From: Streptantibioticus_A sp037034305
Lineage (GTDB): Bacteria > Actinomycetota > Actinomycetes > Streptomycetales > Streptomycetaceae
Length of the DNA: 64,000 nt
Direction: 5' to 3'
Assembly: GCA_037034305.1 (NCBI GenBank)
Contig: JBAGJY010000018.1
Coordinates: 66,312-130,311, forward strand
In this document: positions 1-7,878 of the stretch, piece after piece
Numbering within the stretch: the first letter of the stretch is position 1
Layout of the letters: the number at the start of each line of letters is the position of its first letter
The notes under the pieces: generated by a model
What the model saw: the letters and a program-made list of their open reading frames with translations, nothing else
Database searches by the model: none
Told to the model about the DNA's origin: nothing
Made by a program: the position numbers and the translations under genes

Positions 1-121
1 CAGATCCGCGCACCTGCACCAGCCGTGGCGACGTCCCAGCAGGAGGCGCCGCCCGGTGAAAGCCAGCGGCTCCCTGGACGTAATCCGTTCCGGGGGTCGC
101 TCGCTACGGATGGAGTCAGGC

Positions 122-1324
122 TCAGCGTTTGGGCCAGTGCCAGAGGGGTTCGTCGAGCGGGCTGTCGCGGCCCGCGACCTTGGTCTGGCCGAAGTCCTTT
201 GTGAGCTCGATGCGGTTGAGATCGATACGATGCCGGGACGCCCCCTTGGCGAGGGCATCGGCCAGCGAACGGGCGTGGGTGACCACGATGATCTGGGTGT
301 CTTTCGTCGCGGTGAGGACCAGTTCGGCGAGCGGCCGGATCAGGTCCGGGTGCAGGCTGGCCTCCGGCTCGTTCAGGACGAGCAGCGCGGGTGGGCGCGG
401 GGTGAGCAGCGCGGCCGTCCACAGCAGATAGCGCAGTGTACCGTCGGACAGCTCGGCGGCGGTCAACGCTCGCAGCAACCCGTGCTGGCGCAGGGTGAGT
501 TCGAACCGCCCGCCGTGGTCGGTGATCTCGACGCGGCTGCCCGGGAACGCCGCGTCCACCGCCGCGTCCAGGGCCGCCGTGTCCCCGGTTTCACGGATTG
601 TCTGCAGTGCGGCCGGCAGGTCCGAGCCGTCGCCGCTGAGCACCGGCGTACGGGTCCCGATGCGGGCGGCGCGGGCGGGCGCGTACGCGTCGGTGCGGAC
701 ATGGTCGTAGAAGCGCCAGGAACGGATGAACTCGCGCACCGCGAGCACGTCCGGGGCGCGCTGCGGGTCGGCCAGCTCGCCGAGCATGCTGTCGTACGGG
801 CGCAGCATGCCGTGCGCCCGCGACCAGGTGGAGTCCGCGCCGCGCACCCGCACGGCGGCGCCCGCGCGGTCGGAGAGGATCGCGGCGGGGCGCAGCACTG
901 GGCCGCTCCAGATGCACTCGCGCTTGATCTCGGGGTCGAGGTTGAACATAGACGGCTCACCACGTGCTTCGCCGACCGTGGGAGAGGGTGGGCCGAAGTC
1001 CACGGCGTAACCGAACTCGTCTCCGGCGAAGCCCAGTTGGAGGGTGGCGGGGGCCGTGCGCACGGTGCCCTGCACGGGATAGCGGCCCTCGCGCACCGCC
1101 CGGCCTGTCTTCTCAGGGCCCGCCCACAGCACTGAGGGCAGGCCGCCCTCCTGCGCGAGTGCGGAGATCGCCCCGCCCCGGGCGGCCTCCGCAAGGAGTC
1201 GCATAGCCCGGTACAGGCTGGACTTGCCCGTGCCGTTGGCGCCTGTGATGACGTTCAGTCGCTCCAGGGGGACGACGAGGCGGCGCAATGAGCGGTAGTT
1301 CTCGACGGCGAGTGTGCGGATCAT
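122..1324 (-). CDS. AAA family ATPase, RecF/OLD-like (COG4637 type)
   Basis: A 400-residue soluble ATPase. The first residues, IRTLAVENYRSL, are the typical N-terminal strand of RecF/SMC-like AAA proteins. Walker A is GANGTGKSS at residues 28-36. Near the C-terminus are a signature-like LSDGT, then LLVLNEPEASLHP (about 314-326) and IIVVTHA. The Walker B aspartate position reads Asn (NEPE rather than DEPE); from memory this is usual in actinobacterial members of this family and not by itself a sign of decay. I chose the ATG at 1324 because the open frame upstream (to 1525) has no family-like sequence. The gene stands alone, with 278 unassigned bases before the MarR gene. Substrate is unknown: such proteins act in DNA metabolism, and some pair with nucleases in defence, but no partner gene is visible here. 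Confidence 0.85.
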   Translation of the reverse strand: MIRTLAVENYRSLRRLVVPLERLNVITGANGTGKSSLYRAMRLLAEAARGGAISALAQEGGLPSVLWAGPEKTGRAVREGRYPVQGTVRTAPATLQLGFAGDEFGYAVDFGPPSPTVGEARGEPSMFNLDPEIKRECIWSGPVLRPAAILSDRAGAAVRVRGADSTWSRAHGMLRPYDSMLGELADPQRAPDVLAVREFIRSWRFYDHVRTDAYAPARAARIGTRTPVLSGDGSDLPAALQTIRETGDTAALDAAVDAAFPGSRVEITDHGGRFELTLRQHGLLRALTAAELSDGTLRYLLWTAALLTPRPPALLVLNEPEASLHPDLIRPLAELVLTATKDTQIIVVTHARSLADALAKGASRHRIDLNRIELTKDFGQTKVAGRDSPLDEPLWHWPKR

Positions 1325-1602
1325 GTGGTCCACCCTCGCACCCGGGACCGACAACGGTCGTAGGCCAGCACGCGTCAAGCCGAACGAGGCGTGCGTGACG
1401 TCAACGAGACCGCCAGCCCTTGCGGCCCAGCAGGAACGGGCGATCCTCGGTGCTCGACCACCACGAGGCGTTGGCTCAGCAAGCTTCACCACCCAGCCCA
1501 AGGGACCTGCGTAGACCGGCATCACCGCAGGCCAGGGGCTACTGCGTTGTTCTTTCGGCGTACTACCTCTTTGTGAGGTGCCCCGGCTGGAGACAGGGAC
1601 GG

Positions 1603-2028
1603 TCAGCTGCGGTCGCCGTACCGGGTCAGCCGTTTGATGAGGGCGACGGACTTCGCGAGCTGTTGCTGTTCGGCGGCGGACAGCTCTGCCCTAATGGCCT
1701 CGGCGAGCCAGTCGGCTCGGCGGCCGCGACGTGCCTGGAGTGCCTGCAGGCCTGGATCGGTCAGCATGACGAGGACCTTGCGCCTGTCGTCCGGATGGGG
1801 CTTTTGGCGGACGAGGCCCAGTTCCACGAGTTGGCCGACGACCCGCGCCGCCGACTGGTGGCGGACCTGCTGCCGGGCCGCGAGCTCGCTGGTGGTCATG
1901 GGGCCTTCGCGGTCGAGGAAGCCCAGTACCGCGGCCTGTGCCTGCGGCATGGCATCGGTGGCCCGTGCGCGCCGCACCAGGTTTCCGACGGCGGCTCGCA
2001 GGTCGCTCGCGATCTCCTGCTCGTTCAC
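1603..2028 (-). CDS. MarR family transcriptional regulator
   Basis: A 141-residue winged-helix repressor. The central helix-turn-helix region (PMTTSELAARQQVRHQSAAR) is followed by a wing with the typical DDRRKVLV turn and a C-terminal dimerisation helix. The start is the GTG at 2028; the open frame continues upstream only through the operator region. It is divergent from the metallo-hydrolase gene at 2105, and a 32-bp palindrome lies in the 76-bp gap, so it probably represses both itself and that gene. MarR proteins respond to small phenolic or oxidant ligands; which one is unknown. Confidence 0.85.
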   Translation of the reverse strand: MNEQEIASDLRAAVGNLVRRARATDAMPQAQAAVLGFLDREGPMTTSELAARQQVRHQSAARVVGQLVELGLVRQKPHPDDRRKVLVMLTDPGLQALQARRGRRADWLAEAIRAELSAAEQQQLAKSVALIKRLTRYGDRS

Positions 2029-2053
2029 GGCATCACCGTACCGGCAGGAGAGA

Positions 2054-2085
2054 TATACAGCAGTACTGTACAGTCTGGCTGTATA
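2054..2085. promoter_or_regulatory. Probable MarR operator (32-bp palindrome)
   Basis: TATACAGC at 2054-2061 and GCTGTATA at 2078-2085 are exact inverted copies. They are centred on the same point as the perfect inner palindrome ACTGTACAGT at 2065-2074; 26 of 32 positions are symmetric. The site fills the gap between the divergent MarR and metallo-hydrolase genes and is AT-rich against its surroundings. Binding by the adjacent MarR protein is inferred from position and symmetry. Confidence 0.75.
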
Positions 2086-2104
2086 AACAGAAGGGAGACC
2101 AGTC

Positions 2105-2776
2105 ATGCAGATCACCTCACTGGGGCATTCCTGCATACGGCTGCAGCACGAGGGCTGCACTGTCGTCATCGACCCCGGCTGCTTCAGCGATCCGGACGCA
2201 CTGGAGGGAGCCGACGCGGTGCTCGTCACGCACGAGCACGTTGACCACTTCGTCCCCGACCGGCTGCGGGAGGCCAGCGGCGACATCGACGTCTGGACCA
2301 ACCCGGCGGTCGCCCGCCACCTCACCGACCTCGGCGGGCGCGTCCATACCGTCCGGCACGGCGATGCCTTCGACGTCGGCCCACTGGAATTCCACGTGTA
2401 CGGGGAAAAGCACGCCACCATCCACCGCGACTTCGCCGAGTTCGACAACGTCGGCTTCCTGGTCGACGGGGTCTTCCACCCGGGCGACGCGCTCACCGTC
2501 CCCGAGGAGGAGGTGCGCACGCTCCTCGCGCCGGCCGGTGCGCCGTGGGTGAAGCTGGCCGAGGTCGTCGACTACGTCAGGGAGGTCGAACCCGGCGAGG
2601 TCTTCCTCGTTCACGACGCGGTGCTGAGTCCACCGGCGCTGAGCGCCCACATTCAGATCCTGAGCAGCCTGGTCGGCGGACCGCACGGCCCGGCCGTTCA
2701 CACCTGGTCCGCAGGGGAGAAAGTCGGCTTGCCCGGAGCGGGCGGCTCCTCGAACCAGGCGGCTCCTCGAACCTGA
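2105..2776 (+). CDS. MBL fold metallo-hydrolase (COG2220, UlaG-like)
   Basis: A 223-residue metallo-beta-lactamase-fold protein. The zinc motif THEHVDH is at residues 42-48, after a short first beta-sandwich (ITSLGHSCIRL, VVIDPG), and a later FHPGD supplies further ligands. Family members hydrolyse phosphodiesters or lactones; the substrate cannot be told from sequence. A GGGAG lies just before the ATG at 2105. The last residues (GGSSNQAAPRT) come from a 17-bp tandem duplication, so the native C-terminus probably ended about there with a slightly different tail. It is divergent from the MarR gene and likely under its control, and a strong hairpin follows the stop codon. Confidence 0.85.
   Translation: MQITSLGHSCIRLQHEGCTVVIDPGCFSDPDALEGADAVLVTHEHVDHFVPDRLREASGDIDVWTNPAVARHLTDLGGRVHTVRHGDAFDVGPLEFHVYGEKHATIHRDFAEFDNVGFLVDGVFHPGDALTVPEEEVRTLLAPAGAPWVKLAEVVDYVREVEPGEVFLVHDAVLSPPALSAHIQILSSLVGGPHGPAVHTWSAGEKVGLPGAGGSSNQAAPRT
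2741..2773 (+). repeat. 17-bp tandem duplication at the 3' end of the MBL gene
   Basis: The 16-mer ggcggctcctcgaacc occurs at 2741-2756 and again at 2758-2773, giving a period of 17 bases. Because 17 is not a multiple of 3, the second copy shifts the reading frame and determines the last codons and the stop of the metallo-hydrolase. Confidence 0.9.
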
Positions 2777-2783
2777 CGGCGGA

Positions 2784-2816
2784 CCGGGCCGAGGCCGAGA
2801 AGATGCCTCGGCCCGG
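2784..2816 (+). terminator. Hairpin terminator after the MBL hydrolase
   Basis: A perfect 12-bp stem (ccgggccgaggc at 2784-2795, gcctcggcccgg at 2805-2816) with a 9-base loop lies 7 bases after the stop codon. There is no U-tract, which is common for actinomycete terminators. It may also serve the convergent phosphatase gene ending at 2927. Confidence 0.7.
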
Positions 2817-2926
2817 GAGGCGGCGGAGGAGAGGGCGCACCCTGCGTGCGGCGCGGCTTCGAACCGGTTCGCGGTGAACAGCGAAGCTCCGGCAGACGGC
2901 CACCACGATCTCCAGCACCGCCCCGG

Positions 2927-4189
2927 TCAGGGCGGTGCGATCCCTGACTCCAGACGGACGACGACCATGGCGATGTCGTCGCCTGCGCCGCTGGCGAGGT
3001 CCAGGCGGGCCAGGACCGCGTCGGCGAGGTGTTCCGCGCCGAACCCGGTGCAGGTGGCGAGCATGTCGGTCAGGCGGGTCAGGCCGACGTCGATGTCCTC
3101 ACCGCGGCGCTCGATCAGGCCGTCGGTGTACAGGAGCAGGGTGTCGCCCGGGGTGTAGGTCGTGGTGGCCTGGGGGCGGGGGACATGTTCGGGCCGGGCA
3201 CCCAGCGGTGGGTCGGTGGCCTGGTCCAGTAGGTCGCACGCGCCGTCAGGGTGCAGCACGACGGGCGGGGGGTGGCCGGCGCTGCTGTAGATCAGCAGAT
3301 GGTTGCGGCAGTCGACGAGGACCTGGACGGCCGTTGCGGCCAGGGCTCCCTCGACCGAGCGCGCGTAAAGTCCGAGGATCTCCAGGGCTTGGGCGGGGCC
3401 GTGGACGGCGCGGGTGGCGGCGCTCAGCGCGCTGCGCAGTCGGCCCATGACGGTAGCGGCCATCAGCCCGTGGCCGACCACGTCGCCGACCGCGACGGAG
3501 AAGCGGCCCGCGGACATGTCGACCGTGTCGTACCAGTCACCGCACACGTTCAGTGCTCCTACTGCGGGCAGGTAGCGCACGGCGATGTCCGGGTGGTGGC
3601 CAAGGTCCGGAGTGTGGAGCATGGTTTCCTGCAGAGCGACGGCTATGCGCCGTTCACGGGCGTGCGCCTGTTGCAGTTCCTCGTTCAGCCGCTGTAGTTG
3701 CCGGGCCCGGGCGTACAGCTCGGCTTCCATGGCCGCTTCCCGGCCGGGGCTGACCGACGGCAGGGGCGCCGTGCGGCGAGCGCGGACGACATCGGTCATG
3801 TCCTCGGACCTGTGGAGGATCCAGGCGACCTTGCCGTCCGGGCCGAGGACGGGCACGTTGATCGCCGTCCACCACCGCTCCTTGAACACCTCAGGGCTGC
3901 CAGCGACCGGAATGTCGTACCTCTGCAGCGCCATGTGATCGGTCTGGCCGCAGGACAGCACACGGTGCAGCGAGGCCTTCAGCGTCTCCATTCCGTCGGC
4001 CTCCGGGTCGGCGGTGTTATTCGGGAAGACGTCGAAGAGGTACCGCCCGACCAACTCGGCCCGGCTGCGTCCGGCCGCCTCGCAGAAGGCCGGGTTGGCA
4101 TCAGCGACCACCAGGTCCGTGCCCAGCATCAGGCACGGGCTCGGAAGGACGGCGAACACCGCCGTGTAGTCGATCTCCGGTGCCGTCAC
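2927..4189 (-). CDS. PAS domain-containing PP2C/SpoIIE-type serine phosphatase
   Basis: A 420-residue cytoplasmic protein. An N-terminal PAS domain (about 8-115; ADANPAFCEAAGR) is followed by a short PAC-like segment (DGKVAWILHRSEDMTD), a coiled-coil linker (about 150-180; rich in E, Q and R) and a SpoIIE/PP2C catalytic domain to the end. Metal-binding aspartates are visible in VCGDWYD, VGDVVGHG, LLLYTDG and GAGDDIAM. Such proteins dephosphorylate anti-anti-sigma factors and so release stress sigma factors; the PAS domain is the likely sensor. The start is a GTG preceded by AGGG. No anti-sigma or anti-anti-sigma partner is adjacent, so its partner is encoded elsewhere. Confidence 0.88.
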   Translation of the reverse strand: MTAPEIDYTAVFAVLPSPCLMLGTDLVVADANPAFCEAAGRSRAELVGRYLFDVFPNNTADPEADGMETLKASLHRVLSCGQTDHMALQRYDIPVAGSPEVFKERWWTAINVPVLGPDGKVAWILHRSEDMTDVVRARRTAPLPSVSPGREAAMEAELYARARQLQRLNEELQQAHARERRIAVALQETMLHTPDLGHHPDIAVRYLPAVGALNVCGDWYDTVDMSAGRFSVAVGDVVGHGLMAATVMGRLRSALSAATRAVHGPAQALEILGLYARSVEGALAATAVQVLVDCRNHLLIYSSAGHPPPVVLHPDGACDLLDQATDPPLGARPEHVPRPQATTTYTPGDTLLLYTDGLIERRGEDIDVGLTRLTDMLATCTGFGAEHLADAVLARLDLASGAGDDIAMVVVRLESGIAPP

Positions 4190-4294
4190 ACGTGGTCCCT
4201 GCGGGTTGCTCCCTCTTCAATCTACGAAAGGCGCAGCTGCCGCGCCCGCCGAAGCCGACGGCAGTGCACGACTGGTCGCCTCGCACGGCCTGAG

Positions 4295-4420
4295 TCAGGT
4301 GTTGTCTCGCCACGTGCCGCCGACGTCGCCAGCCTGCTCCAGCACGATCCGATCGCGGAATCCCTCCTGCCGCAGCTGGACGGCCGCACCGATGCCCGAA
4401 AAACCCGTGCTGATCGCCAT
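4295..4420 (-). pseudogene. N-terminal fossil of a class B flavin monooxygenase (BVMO-like)
   Basis: A 41-codon stretch from an ATG at 4420 reads as the start of an FAD-dependent Baeyer-Villiger-type monooxygenase: the dinucleotide fold (STGFSGIGAA), then QLRQEGFRD, the acidic end of strand 2 (RIVLEQ) and AGDVGGTWRDNT, after which a stop codon replaces the usual YPGC. The first glycine of GxGxxG is Ser. No later part of the enzyme follows. It is too short to be functional, and I read it as a decayed remnant. Confidence 0.65.
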
Positions 4421-4817
4421 TACAAGGGCATTCTTCGCTTACCTCTGCATCACGGGCGATGCCCTCTCTATAGTGACATTCCATCTGACCGCTATGCAGC
4501 GAAGCGGCGGGGTTTCGTCAGGGTGCGGACCCGCGCGCGGGCGGCTTGTCGGAGAGCACGACGGCGCGGGGTTCCGCTCGGGGGCGGGGCATGGCGGGCG
4601 GAGTACGGCTGCGTCGGAACCCGTGCAGCGTGGTGGCGCGCCTGAGGAAGTGGAGCGCAGCCGCCGCGACCCTGTCGTGCTGTCGGATCGCTGACGACCG
4701 GCGTCCCGGAAAATTCCTCAAAGAAATCCGGGAGGCGGTGTCGGATCGGGGCGGTGCTGTTCGTAGCAGGGGTGAGGCCGCCCACAAGGGGCGGCGCCAA
4801 GCAAAGGGACCCCGATC
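4421..4817. other. Intergenic region upstream of the DHFR/YCII/ECF42 unit
   Basis: No coding sequence is supported here. A possible ECF-type promoter for the downstream operon is TGTCGG at 4739-4744 and CGTAG at 4762-4766 (17-base spacing). ECF42 targets are described in the literature as having TGTCGA-like -35 elements; this assignment is inferred. Confidence 0.35.
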
Positions 4818-5426
4818 ATGAAGCTGACGACCATGACTCAGGTCACCATCGATGGAGTGATGCAGGGAAACGGCGCGGCGTCGGATGACCGCAGGAACGG
4901 ATTCGAGCGCGGCGGATGGGCCCGGGGGAAGGGCGACGACGAGACCAGGAGGTTCATCACGCAGACCTACCAGCGCGCGGAGGCGTTCCTGTTCGGTCGG
5001 CGCACCTACGAGATGTTCGCCGGTTCCTGGGGGGCAATCGACCAGATGCACGCACATCCCATCGGTGTGGCCTTGAACCAGGCCCCCAAATACGTTGCCT
5101 CCACCACGCTCACCGCGCCGCGTTGGGAGGACACGACCGTTCTCCACGGCGACCTCGCGGCGGCCATCAGAGAGCTGAAGGCCAAGCCCGGGGGCGAGCT
5201 GCAGGTGCACGGCAGTGGCGCCCTGACCCAGTGGCTGCTGGAGAACGATCTGGTCGAGGAGATGACGCTGATCGTGATCCCGGTGATCCTCGGCCAGGGC
5301 GCGAGACTGTTCCCGCAGACCGGTCCGGATCTTGCGCTCGACCTGGTCGAGTCGCGAGTCGACTCGAAGGGCGTGACGATCCAGGTCTACCGGCCGGCCG
5401 GGCGCCCGCAGTATGCAACGGCCTGA
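4818..5426 (+). CDS. Dihydrofolate reductase family protein (RibD C-terminal-like)
   Basis: A 202-residue protein of the RibD_C/DHFR-like fold. It has the N-terminal strand and substrate loop (TMTQVTIDGVMQG), the FLFGRRTYEMFAGSW motif (about 55-70) and the conserved GGELQVHGSGALTQWLL / VIPVILGQGARLF region near 115-160. Such stand-alone proteins bind NADPH and are thought to reduce small ketones or pterin-like substrates; the true reaction is unknown. It heads a three-gene run with the YCII protein and ECF42 sigma factor, an arrangement often seen for ECF42 loci, so it is likely part of that regulon. ATG 4818 is preceded by AAAGGGA. Confidence 0.85.
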   Translation: MKLTTMTQVTIDGVMQGNGAASDDRRNGFERGGWARGKGDDETRRFITQTYQRAEAFLFGRRTYEMFAGSWGAIDQMHAHPIGVALNQAPKYVASTTLTAPRWEDTTVLHGDLAAAIRELKAKPGGELQVHGSGALTQWLLENDLVEEMTLIVIPVILGQGARLFPQTGPDLALDLVESRVDSKGVTIQVYRPAGRPQYATA

Positions 5427-5478
5427 AGTCCTGACCACCGAACCACGCTGTCCTGACACCACAGGAGATGATCTTCGG

Positions 5479-5802
5479 ATGCGGTACCTGGTTTCCGTGA
5501 TCGATGACAAGAGCAATCCCGGCAGCACGGACAAGCAGCCTGCCATCAGCGCGTTCAACGAACGACTGATCGCGCAGGGCTACTGGGTCTTCGCGGGCGG
5601 ACTCGCGGACACCGACGCGGCCACGGTGATCGACAACCGGGGCGAGCAGGCGGTGTTCAGCGACGGGCCTTTCGTGGAGTCGAAGGAGTACCTCGCCGGA
5701 ATCTGGGTGTGGGAGGCCCCCGATCTGGATGTGGCGCTCGAACTCGCCACCGAGGCGTCGAAGGTCTGCGATCGGAAGATCGAGCTGCGGCCGTTCCAGT
5801 GA
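5479..5802 (+). CDS. YCII/DGPF domain-containing protein
   Basis: A 107-residue single-domain protein of the YciI-like fold. It carries FSDGPFVESKEYLAG, the DGPF motif that defines the family, and a ferredoxin-like beginning (RYLVSVID). I use the ATG at 5479, with AGGAGA 10 bases upstream, because the longer frame adds a non-family N-terminus. Its stop overlaps the start of the sigma factor gene (GTGA), so the two are translationally coupled. DGPF proteins are the characteristic partners and targets of ECF42 sigma factors; their biochemical role is not established. Confidence 0.9.
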   Translation: MRYLVSVIDDKSNPGSTDKQPAISAFNERLIAQGYWVFAGGLADTDAATVIDNRGEQAVFSDGPFVESKEYLAGIWVWEAPDLDVALELATEASKVCDRKIELRPFQ

Positions 5803-7034
5803 GCGACGTCGAGGAGGCGCTCACCCGCGCCCACCACGACGAGTGGGCGCGGGTGGTGGCAGCCCTGACCAGGCACTTCGGTGACCTCGACATCGCCGAG
5901 GAGGCAGCGGCCGAGGCGTTCACGACCGCCGTCGAGCGGTGGCCGGCCGACGGCGTACCGCCCAACCCCGGCGCCTGGCTGACCACCACCGCCAGCCGCA
6001 AGGCCATCGACCGGATCCGGCGCGAGAGCAAGCGCGACGACAAGCACAGGAAGGCTCAGATGGCGTACCACGACGACCCGCCCGAGCCTCCCGGCGCCAT
6101 CGATGACGACCGCCTGCGGCTGGTCTTCACCTGCTGTCACCCGGCGCTGGCGATGGAAGCCCGCGTGGCGCTGACGCTGCGCATGGTCGGCGGTCTGACC
6201 GTGCCCGAGATCGCCCGCGCCTTCCTGGTGGCCGAGAGCGCCATGGGCCAGCGAATCACGCGCGCGAAGTCCAAGATCAAAGCGGCCAGCATCCCCTATC
6301 GCGTGCCGTCCGCCGAGGACCTCCCGGCACGCCTCTCCGGCGTACTCACCGTCCTCTTCCTCATCTTCAACGAGGGATACCTGGCGACCGGCCCCGACAC
6401 CGATCCCCTACGTCACGACCTGACCGCCGAGGCGATCCGGCTCACTCGCCTGCTCCGTACCCTCCTGCCGGAGGACGGTGAGGTGGCCGGGCTGCTGGCG
6501 CTGATGCTGCTCACCGAGGCCCGCCGCCCCGCCCGGGTCTCAGCCAGCGGCGAACTGGTCGCTCTCGACGAGCAGGACCGTGGGGCGTGGGACGTGGCAC
6601 TGATCGCCGAAGGTCACCGGCTGGTGCGCGAGCGCCTCGCCGCTGCCGCCGCCGGGGTGGCTCCGGGTCGCTACCAGATCCTCGCGGCGATCAACGCCGT
6701 GCACACCTGCGCCCGCGACATGCGGGACACCGACTGGTCGCAGGTCGTCGCCCTCTACGACCAACTCGTCCGCCTCGACTCTTCGCCGATCATCGCCCTC
6801 AACCGCGCCATCGCGGTCGCTGAGCTCGACGGCCCGGAGGTGGCACTGGCGGCCGTCGACCGTCTTGAGCACAGCTTGGCCGGGTATCACGCCTACCACG
6901 CCACCCGCGCCGACCTGCTGCGCCGGCTGGGCCGCAGTCAGCAGTCGCGCGCGGCCTACGACAAAGCCATCGAACTGGCGGGCAACACCGCCGAGACCGC
7001 CTACCTGACCCGCCGTCGCGACCAACTGCGGTAG
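5799..7034 (+). CDS. ECF42 group RNA polymerase sigma factor (DUF6596, C-terminal extension)
   Basis: A 411-residue sigma factor starting at the GTG that overlaps the YCII stop by four bases. Sigma region 2 lies at about 10-80 (FGDLDIAEEAAAEAF, NPGAWLTTTASRKAIDR) and region 4 at about 105-165 (LTLRMVGGLTVPEIARAF, helix-turn-helix). A long C-terminal extension (about 175-411) begins with the DUF6596 signature FLIFNEGYLATG and ends in TPR-like helices. ECF42 proteins have no anti-sigma factor; the extension is thought to regulate them. The frame is open further upstream (to 5709) but lies inside the YCII gene, so that longer start is rejected. Confidence 0.9.
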   Translation: MSDVEEALTRAHHDEWARVVAALTRHFGDLDIAEEAAAEAFTTAVERWPADGVPPNPGAWLTTTASRKAIDRIRRESKRDDKHRKAQMAYHDDPPEPPGAIDDDRLRLVFTCCHPALAMEARVALTLRMVGGLTVPEIARAFLVAESAMGQRITRAKSKIKAASIPYRVPSAEDLPARLSGVLTVLFLIFNEGYLATGPDTDPLRHDLTAEAIRLTRLLRTLLPEDGEVAGLLALMLLTEARRPARVSASGELVALDEQDRGAWDVALIAEGHRLVRERLAAAAAGVAPGRYQILAAINAVHTCARDMRDTDWSQVVALYDQLVRLDSSPIIALNRAIAVAELDGPEVALAAVDRLEHSLAGYHAYHATRADLLRRLGRSQQSRAAYDKAIELAGNTAETAYLTRRRDQLR

Positions 7035-7133
7035 CGGACACGGATCCCGATCGAAACCCCGCGCGCACCCTTGGCTCGTACCTTGTGGCCTGAGGCGGGA
7101 GAGGGCGCCTGGCCGGGGCCGACGCACCGCGTG

Positions 7134-7574
7134 TCAGCCAGCTTCGGCAGGAGGCGGAACGCAGGCATCGGCGCCGCCACTGGATGCCAGCGCCCGGCGG
7201 AGCGGAAGCGCTGTGAGCAGGACGAAGATGCCGAAGACCGTGATCGGCAAGAGTCCTGTCGGACGGAGAAACGCGGTGGGACGCGACATGACCGCGCTCC
7301 ATACGACGCTCCAGTTGCCGATCACGTCCGCGAGCATGACCACGGCAGCGAGCAACGGCCCACGGGGGTGGGCGCGGATGATCATCAGGGCGACCAGAGG
7401 ATCCAGCAGCAAGAGCACGTGGAAGAGCACTTGGACGAGCCTCGGTGCGTAGTTGTAGGCATCGAGCCCGCCCGTCACCAGGAAGTACCCGTGCGCTCCC
7501 GTCCCTTCCAGGAATCCGACCACGTACACTGCCGCCGTGCACCGGACCCAGACCGGACGATCCCCCCATCGCAT
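7134..7574 (-). CDS. Small integral membrane protein of unknown function
   Basis: A 146-residue protein with four likely membrane segments: about 8-30 (TAAVYVVGFLEGTGAHGYFLV), 40-65 (LVQVLFHVLLLLDPLVALMII), 72-95 (LLAAVVMLADVIGNWSVVW) and 108-130 (LLPITVFGIFVLLTALPL). I recognise no catalytic motif. The ATG at 7574 is preceded by AGGGTGA. Translation could run further upstream in the same frame, but that sequence is a transposase fossil. It is convergent with the ECF42 gene. Confidence 0.65.
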   Translation of the reverse strand: MRWGDRPVWVRCTAAVYVVGFLEGTGAHGYFLVTGGLDAYNYAPRLVQVLFHVLLLLDPLVALMIIRAHPRGPLLAAVVMLADVIGNWSVVWSAVMSRPTAFLRPTGLLPITVFGIFVLLTALPLRRALASSGGADACVPPPAEAG

Positions 7575-7617
7575 AGCGGTCACCCTAGTGTCTCGTGATG
7601 CTGTCAGCGTTATTTGA

Positions 7618-7823
7618 TCTTCTTTCGGCCAGCCGTCAGCAGTCCTTCCACTCAGCGCCAGACAACAACCCGAGCACGAAGTCGCGGGTCTGGCACGCGG
7701 TTCCACTCGCTTGAACGTGCCTGCGATCCGCGCCATGACCTGTTCGAACGTCACTGGTCGGCGGGCGGCGTCCGTGCTGCGCTCCGCGGCCACCGCACGA
7801 CCCTCAGGAGTCCACACAACCAT
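7618..7823 (-). pseudogene. IS701-family transposase, N-terminal remnant
   Basis: From the ATG at 7823 one frame gives PVTFEQVMARIAGTFKRVEP, the start of an IS701 transposase. The match then moves to another frame (RDFVLGLLSGAEWKDC, stop, RLAERR). At least one frameshift and one in-frame stop are therefore present, and nothing of the catalytic core follows. The gene now continues in frame into the unrelated membrane protein downstream. Confidence 0.7.
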
Positions 7824-7878
7824 GATGATCACGCGGTGGTCGTTCGAGTCCCCGTCTGACCCTGGTGCTCTCCGGTGC

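Noticed and set aside
56..1135. Plus-strand frame over the AAA ATPase
   Set aside because: Antisense to intact Walker motifs; no family-like sequence.
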